From an uncultured Prevotellaceae bacterium (GTDB lineage Bacteria > Bacteroidota > Bacteroidia > Bacteroidales > Bacteroidaceae), in contig CADCFA010000004.1 of assembly GCA_902800595.1 (NCBI GenBank), positions 1-64,000 of the forward strand: a DNA stretch of 64,000 nucleotides. The letters are read 5' to 3'. The position numbers and the translations under genes were made by a program. A model generated the notes under the pieces. It saw only the letters and a list, made by a program, of their open reading frames with translations, did no database searches and was not told the DNA's origin. Positions 43,668-53,872 of this stretch are shown piece after piece. The stretch's first letter is position 1. Every line of letters starts with the position of its first letter.

Positions 43668-45035
43668 ATGACGTGTGTTCATCCTTTACATACAAACCTT
43701 CAGAAGCCCGAACATTTCACAGATCCGTTCTGTTACGAGCCCCATCCGCTGTGCCTGTTGGCAGCGGAAACAATGAAGCAGGAGATAGCTCGCATCAATC
43801 CCTCTGAAGGGAAAATGTTTGGTGTTTTAGTGGTGGGGGCGGCAGAAGGGTTGGGTTTTTTAGCTGCCTATTCTGGTCTGTTGGAAGGACGTAACGACTG
43901 GCCATATTTTGTACCGCCCGTTTTTGATGCTCAAGAGCCTAATGGCTATTTCAAGAAAAAGGAGCGCGAGATATCATGGATCTCTAGAGCGGCCAGTGAT
44001 TCTATGAAATCCAAGGAGATGTCCCAAGAGCTCCAGACATGGCTCTTTCATCAATATCGGCTATTGAATGGGCTCGGGGAAGTGAAGGACTTGGTTGAGA
44101 TCTGGCAGGACTATCATAACTCGCCCCGTATCCGTAGCAGATATCCATTGCCACCTGGGGGAACAGGTGACTGCTGTGCACCAAAGCTCCTACAATATGC
44201 TTTCTTACACCATCTACACCCCATATGTATGGCAGAGTTTTGGTGGGGTGAGTCACCTAAGAGTATGATTCGCCACCACGGACAGTTCTATCCAGCCTGT
44301 CGTGGGAAGTGTAAGCCCGTGTTGACATGGATGTTACAGGGGCTTGATGTCGATCCACATTTGACTTCAGAGCATATTGTTAATCAGAAACCTGCCATTA
44401 TCTATGAAGACGATACGCTGCTTGTGCTTTTCAAGCCAACAGGTATGTTAAGTGTCCCTGGTAAGACCGACGAAGTCTCTTTGGCCTCATGGGCACAGGC
44501 GCGTTGGCCTGATGCGTTGTTAGTTCATCGCCTTGATATGCTGACGTCGGGTATTGTCCTTGTAGCCAAAAACATGGAAGCTTACCAGCATCTGCAAGCA
44601 CAGTTTGCTAGTAGGACAGTCAAGAAGAAATACCTTGCCATTATAAAAGGTTCTCCTGCGAAGGAACATGGCATCATCGATTTGCCATTAAGCAGTGCCC
44701 CATTGAACCGTCCGCTTCAGATTGTAGATTATGAACAAGGTAAGCGAGCCATTACAGAATATCGGGTTTTGGCTGGCATAAAAAAAGAGCCGTCCACCCA
44801 TTACACTTTGCTTGCGCTGTGGCCTCATACAGGTAGGACTCACCAGTTACGGATACATTGTGCCCATGCGGATGGTCTCGGTTGTCCAATTGTAGGTGAT
44901 GAACTCTATGGTCAAAAAGCTGATCGGCTTTATTTGCAGGCGCAGGCTATCTCTTTTGTTCATCCAACAATAGGGAAACGGTTGCATTTTGATCTGCCCT
45001 ATCCTTTTGAAGATATGATTCCCTATCAATATTAA
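43668..45035 (+). CDS. RluA-family pseudouridine synthase with N-terminal extension
   Basis: A 455-residue protein. The C-terminal half (from about 240) is an RluA-type synthase that converts uridine to pseudouridine in rRNA or tRNA: VLFKPTGMLSVPG, the catalytic Asp in LLVHRLDMLTSGIVLVAK, KKKYLAIIKG and HTGRTHQLRIHCAH. The first 230 residues (AAETMKQEIARI, KMFGVLVVGAAEGLGFLAAY, PPGGTGDCCAPKLLQYAF) form an extension found in some Bacteroidetes members; its role is unknown, and the Cys pair in GDCCAPK and the later CRGKC may bind metal. The Dabb protein gene follows 19 bp later. Confidence 0.88.
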   Translation: MTCVHPLHTNLQKPEHFTDPFCYEPHPLCLLAAETMKQEIARINPSEGKMFGVLVVGAAEGLGFLAAYSGLLEGRNDWPYFVPPVFDAQEPNGYFKKKEREISWISRAASDSMKSKEMSQELQTWLFHQYRLLNGLGEVKDLVEIWQDYHNSPRIRSRYPLPPGGTGDCCAPKLLQYAFLHHLHPICMAEFWWGESPKSMIRHHGQFYPACRGKCKPVLTWMLQGLDVDPHLTSEHIVNQKPAIIYEDDTLLVLFKPTGMLSVPGKTDEVSLASWAQARWPDALLVHRLDMLTSGIVLVAKNMEAYQHLQAQFASRTVKKKYLAIIKGSPAKEHGIIDLPLSSAPLNRPLQIVDYEQGKRAITEYRVLAGIKKEPSTHYTLLALWPHTGRTHQLRIHCAHADGLGCPIVGDELYGQKADRLYLQAQAISFVHPTIGKRLHFDLPYPFEDMIPYQY

Positions 45036-45054
45036 CTCTCAAAACTACAACGTT

Positions 45055-45360
45055 ATGGTTAAACACATTATTCTTTGGACATTGAATCCAGAACTCTCTG
45101 AAGAAGAGAAAAAACAAGTGAAGGCCAGTATCAAGGCTGGTCTGGAAGGTCTCGTTGGCAAGGTGCCAGGTCTCATCGATGTAAAAGTACATATTGAAGG
45201 CCGTCTGGCATCATCAAATGCAGATGTGATGCTCGACAGTACCCTAGAAAGCGAAGAGGCGCTAAAAGGTTATGCCGTTCATCCTGAACACGTGGCTGTA
45301 GCTAACGGTAAGGTTCGCCCCTATACTGTACAGCGCAGCTGCTTGGACTTTGAGATCTAA
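45055..45360 (+). CDS. Dabb (stress-response A/B barrel) domain protein
   Basis: A complete 101-residue dimeric alpha/beta-barrel protein: MVKHIILWTLNPELSEEEK, VPGLIDVKVHIEG, ADVMLDSTLESEEALKGY and HPEHVAV are the standard segments. Dabb proteins include stress proteins and small enzymes; no catalytic residues can be assigned here. It is 19 bp after the RluA-type gene and is followed by a strong terminator, so it ends that transcription unit. Confidence 0.9.
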   Translation: MVKHIILWTLNPELSEEEKKQVKASIKAGLEGLVGKVPGLIDVKVHIEGRLASSNADVMLDSTLESEEALKGYAVHPEHVAVANGKVRPYTVQRSCLDFEI

Positions 45361-45366
45361 GAATAA

Positions 45367-45400
45367 GAAAGCCCCGCCAATCGGCGAGGCTTTCATTTTT
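45367..45400. terminator. Hairpin terminator after the Dabb gene
   Basis: GAAAGCC pairs with GGCTTTC and CGCC with GGCG around an AAT loop, followed by ATTTTT. It lies between convergent genes and can serve both. Confidence 0.85.
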
Positions 45401-45414
45401 ATATTCCAAGAAGA

Positions 45415-46431
45415 TTATTTCTTGTTAATGGCGAGGTCGATAGCAACGGCTACAGAAACTGTTGCACCTACCATTGGGTTGTTACCCATGCCGAGGAAGC
45501 CCATCATCTCTACATGAGCAGGAACTGAAGAAGAACCTGCGAACTGAGCGTCTGAGTGCATACGACCCAAAGTATCAGTCATACCGTAAGAAGCAGGACC
45601 AGCGGCCATGTTATCTGGGTGCAAGGTACGACCTGTACCACCACCAGAAGCTACTGAGAAGTAAGGCTTACCAGCGAGTACACGCTCCTTCTTATAGGTA
45701 CCAGCTACTGGGTGCTGGAAACGGGTTGGGTTGGTAGAGTTACCAGTAATTGATACATCTACGTTCTCCTTCCAAAGAATAGCTACACCCTCACGAACAT
45801 CATCGGCACCATAGCACTTAACCTTCAGACGGTTAGGATTATTACCATAAGGAACCTCCTTAACCACATTCAGCTCGCCAGTGAAGTAGTCGAACTTGGT
45901 CTGTACGTATGTGAAACCGTTGATACGGCTGATGATCTGGGCAGCATCTTTGCCAAGACCGTTCAGGATAACACGAAGTGGCTTCTTGCGAACCTTGTTG
46001 GCCATCTCGGCAATCTTGATGGCACCCTCGGCAGCAGCGAAGCTCTCGTGACCTGCCAGGAAAGCGAAGCACTCTGTCTCCTCGCGGAGCAGACGAGCGG
46101 CGAGGTTACCGTGACCGATACCTACCTTACGATCGTCGGCTACTGAACCGGGGATACAAAAACTCTGCAGACCGATACCGATAGCCTCAGCAGCCTCGGC
46201 AGCTGTCTTCACACCCTTCTTGATGGCGATAGCAGCACCACAAACGTATGCCCACTTAGCATTCTCGAAGCAGATGAGCTGAGTGTCCTCACACATCTGA
46301 TATGGATCGATACCTGCCTTTTCACAAATCTCATTGGCCTCCTCAATACTGTTGATGCCATTCTCCTTCAGAGCAGCAAGAACCTGGTTGATACGGCGCT
46401 CCTGACTCTCAAACTGTACTTTTCTAATCAT
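45415..46431 (-). CDS. GGGtGRT protein
   Basis: A 338-residue protein named after its motif, seen here as ASGGGTGRTLHPDNMA near residue 275. Other conserved parts are QSFCIPGSVADDRKVGIGHG and FAFLAGHESFAAAEGA. It occurs paired with a NifU-like scaffold protein in anaerobes, and a role in iron-sulfur or metal metabolism is suspected from that pairing, not shown. The scaffold gene lies 15 bp upstream on the same strand, matching the expected two-gene operon. Function otherwise unknown. Confidence 0.88.
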   Translation of the reverse strand: MIRKVQFESQERRINQVLAALKENGINSIEEANEICEKAGIDPYQMCEDTQLICFENAKWAYVCGAAIAIKKGVKTAAEAAEAIGIGLQSFCIPGSVADDRKVGIGHGNLAARLLREETECFAFLAGHESFAAAEGAIKIAEMANKVRKKPLRVILNGLGKDAAQIISRINGFTYVQTKFDYFTGELNVVKEVPYGNNPNRLKVKCYGADDVREGVAILWKENVDVSITGNSTNPTRFQHPVAGTYKKERVLAGKPYFSVASGGGTGRTLHPDNMAAGPASYGMTDTLGRMHSDAQFAGSSSVPAHVEMMGFLGMGNNPMVGATVSVAVAIDLAINKK

Positions 46432-46446
46432 TGTCGTATCCTCCTT

Positions 46447-47148
46447 TTATTCTTTACGTGGGTCAATAGCCTTAACTGCACCCTGCTCCTCGCTTGTGCG
46501 ACCGTAAGAGCCGGTGAACTTCTTCAGAGCTTCATTAGCGTCCATGCCGCCCTTGATAGCCTCCATCATCTTGCCGAGGTGTACATACTCGTAACCGCAA
46601 ACCTCGTTGTTGGCATCGAGGTACATCTTTGTGATGTAACCCTCAGTGAGCTCAAGATAACGTGTACCCTTGGCAACTGTACCATAGAGTGTACCAGTCT
46701 GTGAGCGAAGACCCTTACCTAGATCCTCAAGACCGGCACCAATAGCTAGACCACCCTCAGAGAAGGCACTCTGTGTACGTCCGTAAACAATCTGCAGGAA
46801 GAGCTCACGCATGGCGGTGTTGATAGCATCGCATACGAGGTCGGTATTCAGAGCCTCAAGGATGGTCTTGCCGGGCAGAATCTCAGAAGCCATAGCTGCT
46901 GAGTGAGTCATACCAGTACATCCGATGGTTTCTACCAAGGCCTCCTGAATCACACCGTCCTTTACGTTCAGGCTTAGCTTGCAGGCACCCTGCTGAGGTG
47001 CACACCAGCCAATACCATGGGTGTAACCAGAGATCTCCTTGATTTCTTTTACTGCAACCCATTTGCCCTCCTCGGGGATTGGGGCAGGTCCATGATAAGC
47101 GCCCTTACAAACGCTACACATGTTCTCAACTTCTTTAGAATAAATCAT
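46447..47148 (-). CDS. NifU/IscU-like iron-sulfur scaffold protein
   Basis: A 233-residue protein with an extra N-terminal CSVCKGAYHGPAP knuckle and an IscU/NifU-like core in which Cys residues are placed at GWCAPQQGACKLSL and TIGCTGMTHSAAM. The later VYGRTQSAFSEGGLAIGAGLE is typical of the version that pairs with GGGtGRT proteins. It is annotated as an iron-sulfur cluster assembly scaffold; whether it assembles ordinary clusters or a special cofactor is open. It is the promoter-proximal gene of the pair, with a palindrome over its -7 box. Confidence 0.85.
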   Translation of the reverse strand: MIYSKEVENMCSVCKGAYHGPAPIPEEGKWVAVKEIKEISGYTHGIGWCAPQQGACKLSLNVKDGVIQEALVETIGCTGMTHSAAMASEILPGKTILEALNTDLVCDAINTAMRELFLQIVYGRTQSAFSEGGLAIGAGLEDLGKGLRSQTGTLYGTVAKGTRYLELTEGYITKMYLDANNEVCGYEYVHLGKMMEAIKGGMDANEALKKFTGSYGRTSEEQGAVKAIDPRKE

Positions 47149-47221
47149 TGATAATAAAATATAAATAAGATGTTAAACAATTGTATTTATTTTCTCTTTT
47201 GAATTTTAATCACTATTAGTG

Positions 47222-47237
47222 GCCTACAAAATTAGGC
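47222..47237 (-). promoter_or_regulatory. Promoter with overlapping palindrome
   Basis: GCCTA-CAAAAT-TAGGC is a perfect 5-bp inverted repeat with a 6-nt centre. It covers the minus-strand -7 box TAATTTTG (47227-47234) of the Fe-S scaffold operon and could be an operator. The leader from here to the ATG at 47148 is about 75 nt. Confidence 0.5.
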
Positions 47238-47330
47238 GTTTTTTACGAACATTCCAAGTGTTCTTCTGTCTATTTAGAAATTATTAACATCAAAAATTGG
47301 TTTAGAGTAGAATTTATTCTCCCTTTTTTG

Positions 47331-47338
47331 TATTTTTG
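47331..47338 (+). promoter_or_regulatory. -7 box for the C_GCAxxG_C_C/eno string
   Basis: TATTTTTG, 16 nt before the ATG at 47355. Confidence 0.6.
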
Positions 47339-47354
47339 CAACTCGAAATAGCAA

Positions 47355-47846
47355 ATGATGACAAATCAAGATATAGATAAGAGAGTAGAACGTGCCGTAG
47401 ATTATTTTATGGCAGGCTATGGCTGTTGCCAAAGTGTAGTGGCGGCATTTGCTGATTTGTATGGTCTCGACGATACATTGGCCAAGAAAGTGGCAGCAGG
47501 ATTCGGTGGTGGTGTGGGCAGGATGCGCATGATGTGCGGAGCTGTCTCTGGCATTGTGATGCTCACTGGATTGGATTGTGGCCAGACGGAGGGTAACGAT
47601 CGTGAGGGCAAGTCGGCTTGTTATAAGGTGGTGCAAGAACTGCTGGCGCAGTCTAAGCAAGCCAATGGTAGTTTGATATGTGCTGAGATCTTAGGACTGC
47701 AGGGGAAAGAGAAAGCTGTTTGCAGTTATGTGGCTTCAGAGCGCACAGCTGAGTATTACAAGAGCCGTCCTTGTGCTGCAAAGGTTGAGAGCGCTGCTCG
47801 CATTTTTGCTGACTATCTCAAACGAAAACAGACTGATAACGATTGA
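47355..47846 (+). CDS. C_GCAxxG_C_C family protein
   Basis: A complete 163-residue protein of the redox-type family named after its spaced cysteines: GYGCCQSVVAAF, RMRMMCGAVSGIVM, LDCGQTEGN and SRPCAAKV are all present. AAGFGGGVGRMR is the conserved glycine-rich turn. Members are predicted to have a helical bundle and perhaps carry a metal or cluster; they occur near redox and C1 genes. A possible second ATG lies one codon later. Enolase starts 19 bp downstream, so the two may share a transcript. Confidence 0.9.
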   Translation: MMTNQDIDKRVERAVDYFMAGYGCCQSVVAAFADLYGLDDTLAKKVAAGFGGGVGRMRMMCGAVSGIVMLTGLDCGQTEGNDREGKSACYKVVQELLAQSKQANGSLICAEILGLQGKEKAVCSYVASERTAEYYKSRPCAAKVESAARIFADYLKRKQTDND

Positions 47847-47856
47847 TACACATTAA

Positions 47857-49173
<1,317 letters not shown>

Positions 49174-49194
49174 CTTGTATATAATAGAAATCAA

Positions 49195-51741
49195 ATGAAA
49201 CATATCAGACTCTTACTTTTTTCTCTTCTGGGAATGATGGCGTTGAGCGCCAATGCCCAGATTCTGTCAAGAGGTGTTACGAAAGAACTTGCGCAACACC
49301 GTAAAGCAAACATCAGTAATGTTATCTACGACCTGACTTTCAATATCCCTGCCAATCAGAGCGAACAGGTGACGGGTAGTGCGGTCATCTGTTTCGATGT
49401 GAAGAAGAGCGAGGACATTATTCTCGACTTCCAGGGAGGCTTTGATGGCAGTTGCGTGGCAGTTGTCCCCAAGAACAAGAAAAAGACCAAGTTCAAGAAG
49501 ATTACCTTCCAGGCCAGCTATCAGAATGAGCACATCATCATCCCGAAGGATATGGTAAGCGAGGGCAGCAACCGCATAGAACTGAGCTTTGCTAGCCTTG
49601 ACAAGGCCCTGAACCGCAATCAGGATTATCTCTACACTATCTTCGTGCCTGATCTGGCGCGCAGCGTGTTCCCTTGTTTCGATCAGCCCGACTTGCGTGC
49701 CATTTTCATGACAAAGCTCAACACGCCTGCAGGCTGGAAGACTATGATCAGCGATTGCAGCGGTCCTTTGCCCACCTTCCTTTATTCTTTTGTGGCTGGT
49801 GTCTTCAATGAAAAGACAGGCAAGCGCGATGGTCACAATATGCGTGCACTCTATCGTGAAAATGACCCCGACAAGGTAGCTCAGATTGACAGTATCTTCA
49901 ATGAGGCTGGTCATGCCATCAAGTGGATGGAGAGTTATACAGGTATTGCCTGTCCTTTCAAGGAGTACGGCCTGGCTATTCTCCCCAATTTCCAACTTGG
50001 TGGCCAGGAGCATCCTGGTGCCATCCAGTTTAACGATCGTCTGCTGTTCCTTGATAAGATTGCCACTCAGGAGGATGCCCTGCGCCGTATGGAGCTGATA
50101 GCTCATGCTACAGCCCACCTCTGGTTTGGTGACCTGGTTTCCTTGAAATGGTTCGACGACCTCTGGGCCAACGAGGTGTTTACCAGCTTTGTAGCCTCCA
50201 AAATCACCCATCGCCACTATGATAAGGTCAGTTTCGAGCTGAACTTTATCAAGACCCATCAGGCTGAGGCTATAGCCACCGATCGTACGGAGGGTACTCA
50301 TCCCATCGCCGTGGAGCTCACCAATGCCAATCATGCCAGTCTGCTCTATGACAATATCATTTTCGACAAGACGGCAGTTGTGATGCGTATGCTGGAGAAC
50401 ATGATGGGTCCCGACGTGCTCCAGAGCGGCTTGAACAAATATCTCTCGAAGTATCAATTCAGTAATGCTTCATGGGATGATCTTGTGAATATTCTGGCCG
50501 ATGAGGCTCCCCAGCTCAATATCCGTCAGTTTGGTAAGGTATGGGTCAAGGAGAAGGGTATGCCGGATATCCACACTAGCTATCAGGGTGGTCAGCTGGT
50601 TATCAAGCAGAGCGATCCATATAACCGTGGCATCTTCTGGCCAGAGAAGTTCCAGGTACGTGTCATCAACGATCTGGGCAAGAGCGTCACCTACGATGTT
50701 GATATGCAGCAGCCGGTAATGTCTATCAAACTGTCTCGCAAGCCTGATTGTATCCTGCCTAATACCGATGGTCGTGGCTATGGTCGTTTTACTCTCGACG
50801 ACGAGTATGTTAAATTGTTGCCTAAGCGTCTCATCACGACTCGTAACGATGTGAACCGTTATTGCCTGTTGCTGACTATCCATGATAACTATCTGAGGGG
50901 CAAGCTGCCTCCCTCGCACTTTGGGGAGCTCTTCCGCCTGATGTGTAAGGAAAAGAATCCGCTTATCATGGCTACTGCCCTTGAGCATATGTTCAAAATT
51001 GTGCGCGATGTGAACATCGAGCAGCGTGCAGCCTTGGAACTTTGCGTGATGGACCTCCTGGGAGAGAATAAGTCCAACGAGTGCCATCAGTACGTAATCC
51101 GTATGATGACCCGAGTAGCTTCTTCGCCCGAGGTACTGCAGCAGTTAGAGACTATTTGGAAGCGTCATAATGACCCGTTGCTCAACGAGAACGACTATAA
51201 TGAAATTGCCTATCGCCTGGCCATCATGCACCCTAAAAGATGGCAGGAGATTCTTAGCACTCAGCGTGCCCGACTCACCAATGAAGATATGCGTAATGAG
51301 TTTGACTACGTCAGTCGTGCCTGCAATCCCGATCCTGTTGAACGCACCAATGTTTTCAACTCTCTGCTGAAACCGGAGAACCGTGTTCAGGAGCCGTGGG
51401 CTATCTACGCTTTGTATCTGTTGAATTCTGATGTCTTCGAGCCTCAGAGCAACAGCTATATTGAGCCCAGTCTGAAGTCGCTTGAGTATATACAGCAGAC
51501 TAGTAATGTGTTCTTCCCCGAATATTGGATGAAGGCGCTGATGGCGGATCATAAAAGTAAGGAGGCAGCACTGATTGTTGAGAACTTCATGAAGGCCAAT
51601 CCTAATTATCCAGAGCATCTGAGGAATAAGGCATTGGAGGCTTCGTATATCCTGTTGAAGCAGCAACCTTATGTAGCTCCTAAGCCTGCGGTCACAAAAG
51701 CTACTACCAAAAAGCCAGTAGTAGTCAAGAAGAAAAAGTAG
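49195..51741 (+). CDS. M1-family aminopeptidase homologue lacking the catalytic Glu
   Basis: An 848-residue protein with a signal peptide ending SANAQ and a Lys-rich tail. The fold is M1-like: an N-terminal beta domain, GGQEHPGAIQF in place of GxMEN, then AHATAHLWFGDLVSLKWFDD. The zinc-binding pattern is H304-x3-H308-x18-E327, but the catalytic Glu that should follow the first His is Ala305 (HATAH, codon GCT). It may bind zinc yet should not hydrolyse peptides by the normal route. Relatives in Bacteroides as I recall them read HETSH. After residue about 480 comes a helical C-terminal region. It follows enolase by 21 bp and ends at a strong terminator. Confidence 0.85.
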   Translation: MKHIRLLLFSLLGMMALSANAQILSRGVTKELAQHRKANISNVIYDLTFNIPANQSEQVTGSAVICFDVKKSEDIILDFQGGFDGSCVAVVPKNKKKTKFKKITFQASYQNEHIIIPKDMVSEGSNRIELSFASLDKALNRNQDYLYTIFVPDLARSVFPCFDQPDLRAIFMTKLNTPAGWKTMISDCSGPLPTFLYSFVAGVFNEKTGKRDGHNMRALYRENDPDKVAQIDSIFNEAGHAIKWMESYTGIACPFKEYGLAILPNFQLGGQEHPGAIQFNDRLLFLDKIATQEDALRRMELIAHATAHLWFGDLVSLKWFDDLWANEVFTSFVASKITHRHYDKVSFELNFIKTHQAEAIATDRTEGTHPIAVELTNANHASLLYDNIIFDKTAVVMRMLENMMGPDVLQSGLNKYLSKYQFSNASWDDLVNILADEAPQLNIRQFGKVWVKEKGMPDIHTSYQGGQLVIKQSDPYNRGIFWPEKFQVRVINDLGKSVTYDVDMQQPVMSIKLSRKPDCILPNTDGRGYGRFTLDDEYVKLLPKRLITTRNDVNRYCLLLTIHDNYLRGKLPPSHFGELFRLMCKEKNPLIMATALEHMFKIVRDVNIEQRAALELCVMDLLGENKSNECHQYVIRMMTRVASSPEVLQQLETIWKRHNDPLLNENDYNEIAYRLAIMHPKRWQEILSTQRARLTNEDMRNEFDYVSRACNPDPVERTNVFNSLLKPENRVQEPWAIYALYLLNSDVFEPQSNSYIEPSLKSLEYIQQTSNVFFPEYWMKALMADHKSKEAALIVENFMKANPNYPEHLRNKALEASYILLKQQPYVAPKPAVTKATTKKPVVVKKKK

Positions 51742-51742
51742 T

Positions 51743-51788
51743 AATAACAAGGAAAAGCGAGCCTTATGACTCGCTTTTCCTTGTTATT
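51743..51788. terminator. Bidirectional hairpin terminator, 19-bp stem
   Basis: AATAACAAGGAAAAGCGAG pairs perfectly with its complement across an 8-nt loop, between the convergent M1 homologue and GH43 genes. It starts with the same AATAACAAG as the terminator at 2342. Confidence 0.9.
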
Positions 51789-51806
51789 ATTCCCAATCCT
51801 ATATTA

Positions 51807-52793
51807 TCATGGTGCTGTGATGTTGATCTTAGGGATGCGACCATCGGGGAGACGGTGGAATTCGCGGATTGCTGTAGTACGGCGGAAGCCGTTGCCACCT
51901 GAGGGGATTCCGTCATGATAGAAGAGGTAAGACTTACCTTTGAAGTCGATTGTGCCACCATGAATAGTAAAGGAGCCAGGTGACTCATCGGTGATGCGAC
52001 CTTCATAGTGCCACGGGCCATGGATGCTCTTGGCTGTTGAGTAGGCCCAATGCTCAGGTACACCTCCTGCAGCATATTCTAGAAAATAAGTGTCGCCTAT
52101 TTTATAGATCCAAGGAGCTTCCTCGAAGTTGGTCTTCATCCCTTTCTTGTGGAGTTGATAGTCCATTTTCAGGCATTTGGGACCGAACTGTGCTTCATCG
52201 TCGAGCATAGGGCGCATGTCGCAGATGCCGTTTTTACCAAAGGTAGGGTCTATCGAAATCATGTCTTCATTCAATTTGGCATACCAGCAACCGTTGTTAC
52301 CCCAGAAGAGCCATGCTTGCCCATCATCGTCAATAAAAACGGTAGGGTCGATAAATCCCCAGTCACCAGGAATGAGCGGCCGCCCGATGGGGTCTGCCCA
52401 TGGACCTTCAGGACGGTCGGCTACTGCTACGCCGATGCCGTGCAGGTGCCTGGTTGTATCCTCAGCAGCTACATACCAATACCATTTGCCATTGCGTTCA
52501 ATGGCCTGCGAGGCCCAGGCATTGTCGCCTTGTTTGGCCCACTTGAAGTTGGCGGTGCTCAGCACGATACCATGATCGGTCCAGTGCTTCATGTCAGTGG
52601 TGGAAAACACCTGCCAGTCTGGCATGCGGAAGTAAGTTGCCGTATCCAGGTCGTGTCCAGTGAACACATAAAGACGGTCGCCCGATACAACTGGCGCAGG
52701 GTCAGGGGTATAGGTACGTTTAGAGATACGTGTCTGTGCCAGCGTCGTGATTGCCAGCAGTAATGCCGTAGTGGCAAAGATTGTACGTTTCAT
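51807..52793 (-). CDS. Glycoside hydrolase family 43, single domain
   Basis: A 328-residue exported enzyme (signal peptide ending near TTLAQ) consisting of the propeller only. The base Asp lies in YTPDPAPVVSGDRLYVFTG, the central Asp in GFIDPTVFIDDDGQAWLFWG, and the acid Glu in NFEEAPWIYKIGDTYFLEY. GGTIDFKGKSYLFYHDG is the His-bearing fifth blade. Such compact GH43 enzymes act on arabino-xylan or arabinan side chains. It stands apart from the other GH43 genes of the window, 122 bp after the class A phosphatase gene, and no SusC/SusD pair is near. Confidence 0.87.
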   Translation of the reverse strand: MKRTIFATTALLLAITTLAQTRISKRTYTPDPAPVVSGDRLYVFTGHDLDTATYFRMPDWQVFSTTDMKHWTDHGIVLSTANFKWAKQGDNAWASQAIERNGKWYWYVAAEDTTRHLHGIGVAVADRPEGPWADPIGRPLIPGDWGFIDPTVFIDDDGQAWLFWGNNGCWYAKLNEDMISIDPTFGKNGICDMRPMLDDEAQFGPKCLKMDYQLHKKGMKTNFEEAPWIYKIGDTYFLEYAAGGVPEHWAYSTAKSIHGPWHYEGRITDESPGSFTIHGGTIDFKGKSYLFYHDGIPSGGNGFRRTTAIREFHRLPDGRIPKINITAP

Positions 52794-52872
52794 ATCTTTA
52801 TTATATTATCGTTTCATAACTTTGGAATGGTTCCCACATATGTTGAGTCCTGTACACGTAATAGCGAGCTAC

Positions 52873-52913
52873 GTGCCTCGCCACCTTCGAGGTGTGTGCC
52901 TCGTTATCTTCGA
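52873..52913. repeat. Two imperfect 23-nt tandem units
   Basis: GTGCCTCG starts at 52873 and 52896 and each is followed by CTTCGA after four bases. The first unit also contains a small CACCT-TCG-AGGTG hairpin. It sits in the short gap between the GH43 and phosphatase genes. Confidence 0.6.
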
Positions 52914-52915
52914 AA

Positions 52916-53701
52916 TTACTTGCCTTGAGCACGCTTCTTGGCGGTTTTCTGGTAGGCTTTCATCTCGACGATGGTAGCGCGGCCAGTCTTCACGCGGAAC
53001 TCCTGACGGGCGCGGCGCATCTGCTCTAAGAAACGCTCACTGGTATGCAGACGGGCATAGGCAACCGATGCGGCTATGCGGGCTGCATCGACATCACTTT
53101 GCCAGTGGGCACCTACGATGACACGGCTCTCGCCATACATATAACCACGTGCCAGGATTGTGTCGGCACGCTCGGGATTGATCTCTGAGAGTAGCAGGGC
53201 AGAGCTCCAACCAAGAACAGTATGGCCTGAGGGATAAGAACCGTTCGTACGAAGGTGGGGCTCATCAGCAGGATAGAGTGTCGGTTCATTGAAACGCACA
53301 AACGGGCGCTTACGCATGTAAAACCTTTTTGGATTGGTGCTGATGCTGTCACAGGTAGCTGTACCCTCACGCAATACTTTGTATATCTCTGGTGTCTCCT
53401 CCTTGGAGATCTGCAGCCCGAACGGCTCACTGAACTCACGGATGATACAGTCGAGACCATAAACGGCATCACGGCGGGCAATATCGGCTCGCTCTTTACA
53501 CAAACGCATCTTCTTGCCCCAGAAATACTGGGTAATATCATAGGCGAACTGCACACTGGCTGTATCGGGCGGAGCTGGGTACCATTTTGTCATGTCAGGC
53601 ATTTCGCTTCTCGTAAAATACGCGTCAACGGGCGACTTGTCACTCTGTGCCGAAGCACATATTACCATCATCATGGCGGCTAATAACATTAACTTCTTCA
53701 T
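52916..53701 (-). CDS. Class A acid phosphatase (PAP2 superfamily)
   Basis: A 261-residue exported enzyme with a signal peptide ending CASAQ. It carries the class A signatures: MRKRPFVRFNEP (phosphate-binding Lys and Arg), GSYPSGHTVLGW and GESRVIVGAHWQSDVDAAR (catalytic His and Asp). These periplasmic enzymes remove phosphate from many organic esters, so it should supply phosphate or nucleosides. The tail (RATIVEMKAYQKTAKKRAQ) is basic. A TAATTTTG box at 53726-53733 is its likely promoter. The GH43 gene follows after 122 bp. Confidence 0.9.
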   Translation of the reverse strand: MKKLMLLAAMMMVICASAQSDKSPVDAYFTRSEMPDMTKWYPAPPDTASVQFAYDITQYFWGKKMRLCKERADIARRDAVYGLDCIIREFSEPFGLQISKEETPEIYKVLREGTATCDSISTNPKRFYMRKRPFVRFNEPTLYPADEPHLRTNGSYPSGHTVLGWSSALLLSEINPERADTILARGYMYGESRVIVGAHWQSDVDAARIAASVAYARLHTSERFLEQMRRARQEFRVKTGRATIVEMKAYQKTAKKRAQGK

Positions 53702-53725
53702 ATCGCATTAATTAAAAATTGTGTA

Positions 53726-53733
53726 CAAAATTA
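53726..53733 (-). promoter_or_regulatory. -7 box for the class A phosphatase
   Basis: TAATTTTG on the minus strand, 24 nt before the ATG at 53701. Confidence 0.6.
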
Positions 53734-53860
53734 CACATTATTATTGATAATCACTACCTAAACAATCTTATATTGCGTAAAAAGAGCAGAGAATTAACAA
53801 ACATTTATAATACATCAACTTTTATCGGCTCCATTATTGGTGTAATTCGTTTTTTTTGTT

Positions 53861-53868
53861 TATCTTTG
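53861..53868 (+). promoter_or_regulatory. -7 box for the lipoprotein/DUF3160/CapA operon
   Basis: TATCTTTG with a TTG about 21 nt upstream (53837). It ends 4 nt before the ATG at 53873, so transcription probably begins at or within the start codon region. Confidence 0.6.
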
Positions 53869-53872
53869 CACT

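Noticed and set aside
49267..50457. 396-residue minus-strand frame
   Set aside because: Antisense to the M1 homologue; no recognisable domain or promoter. The long length follows from codon bias of the opposite strand.
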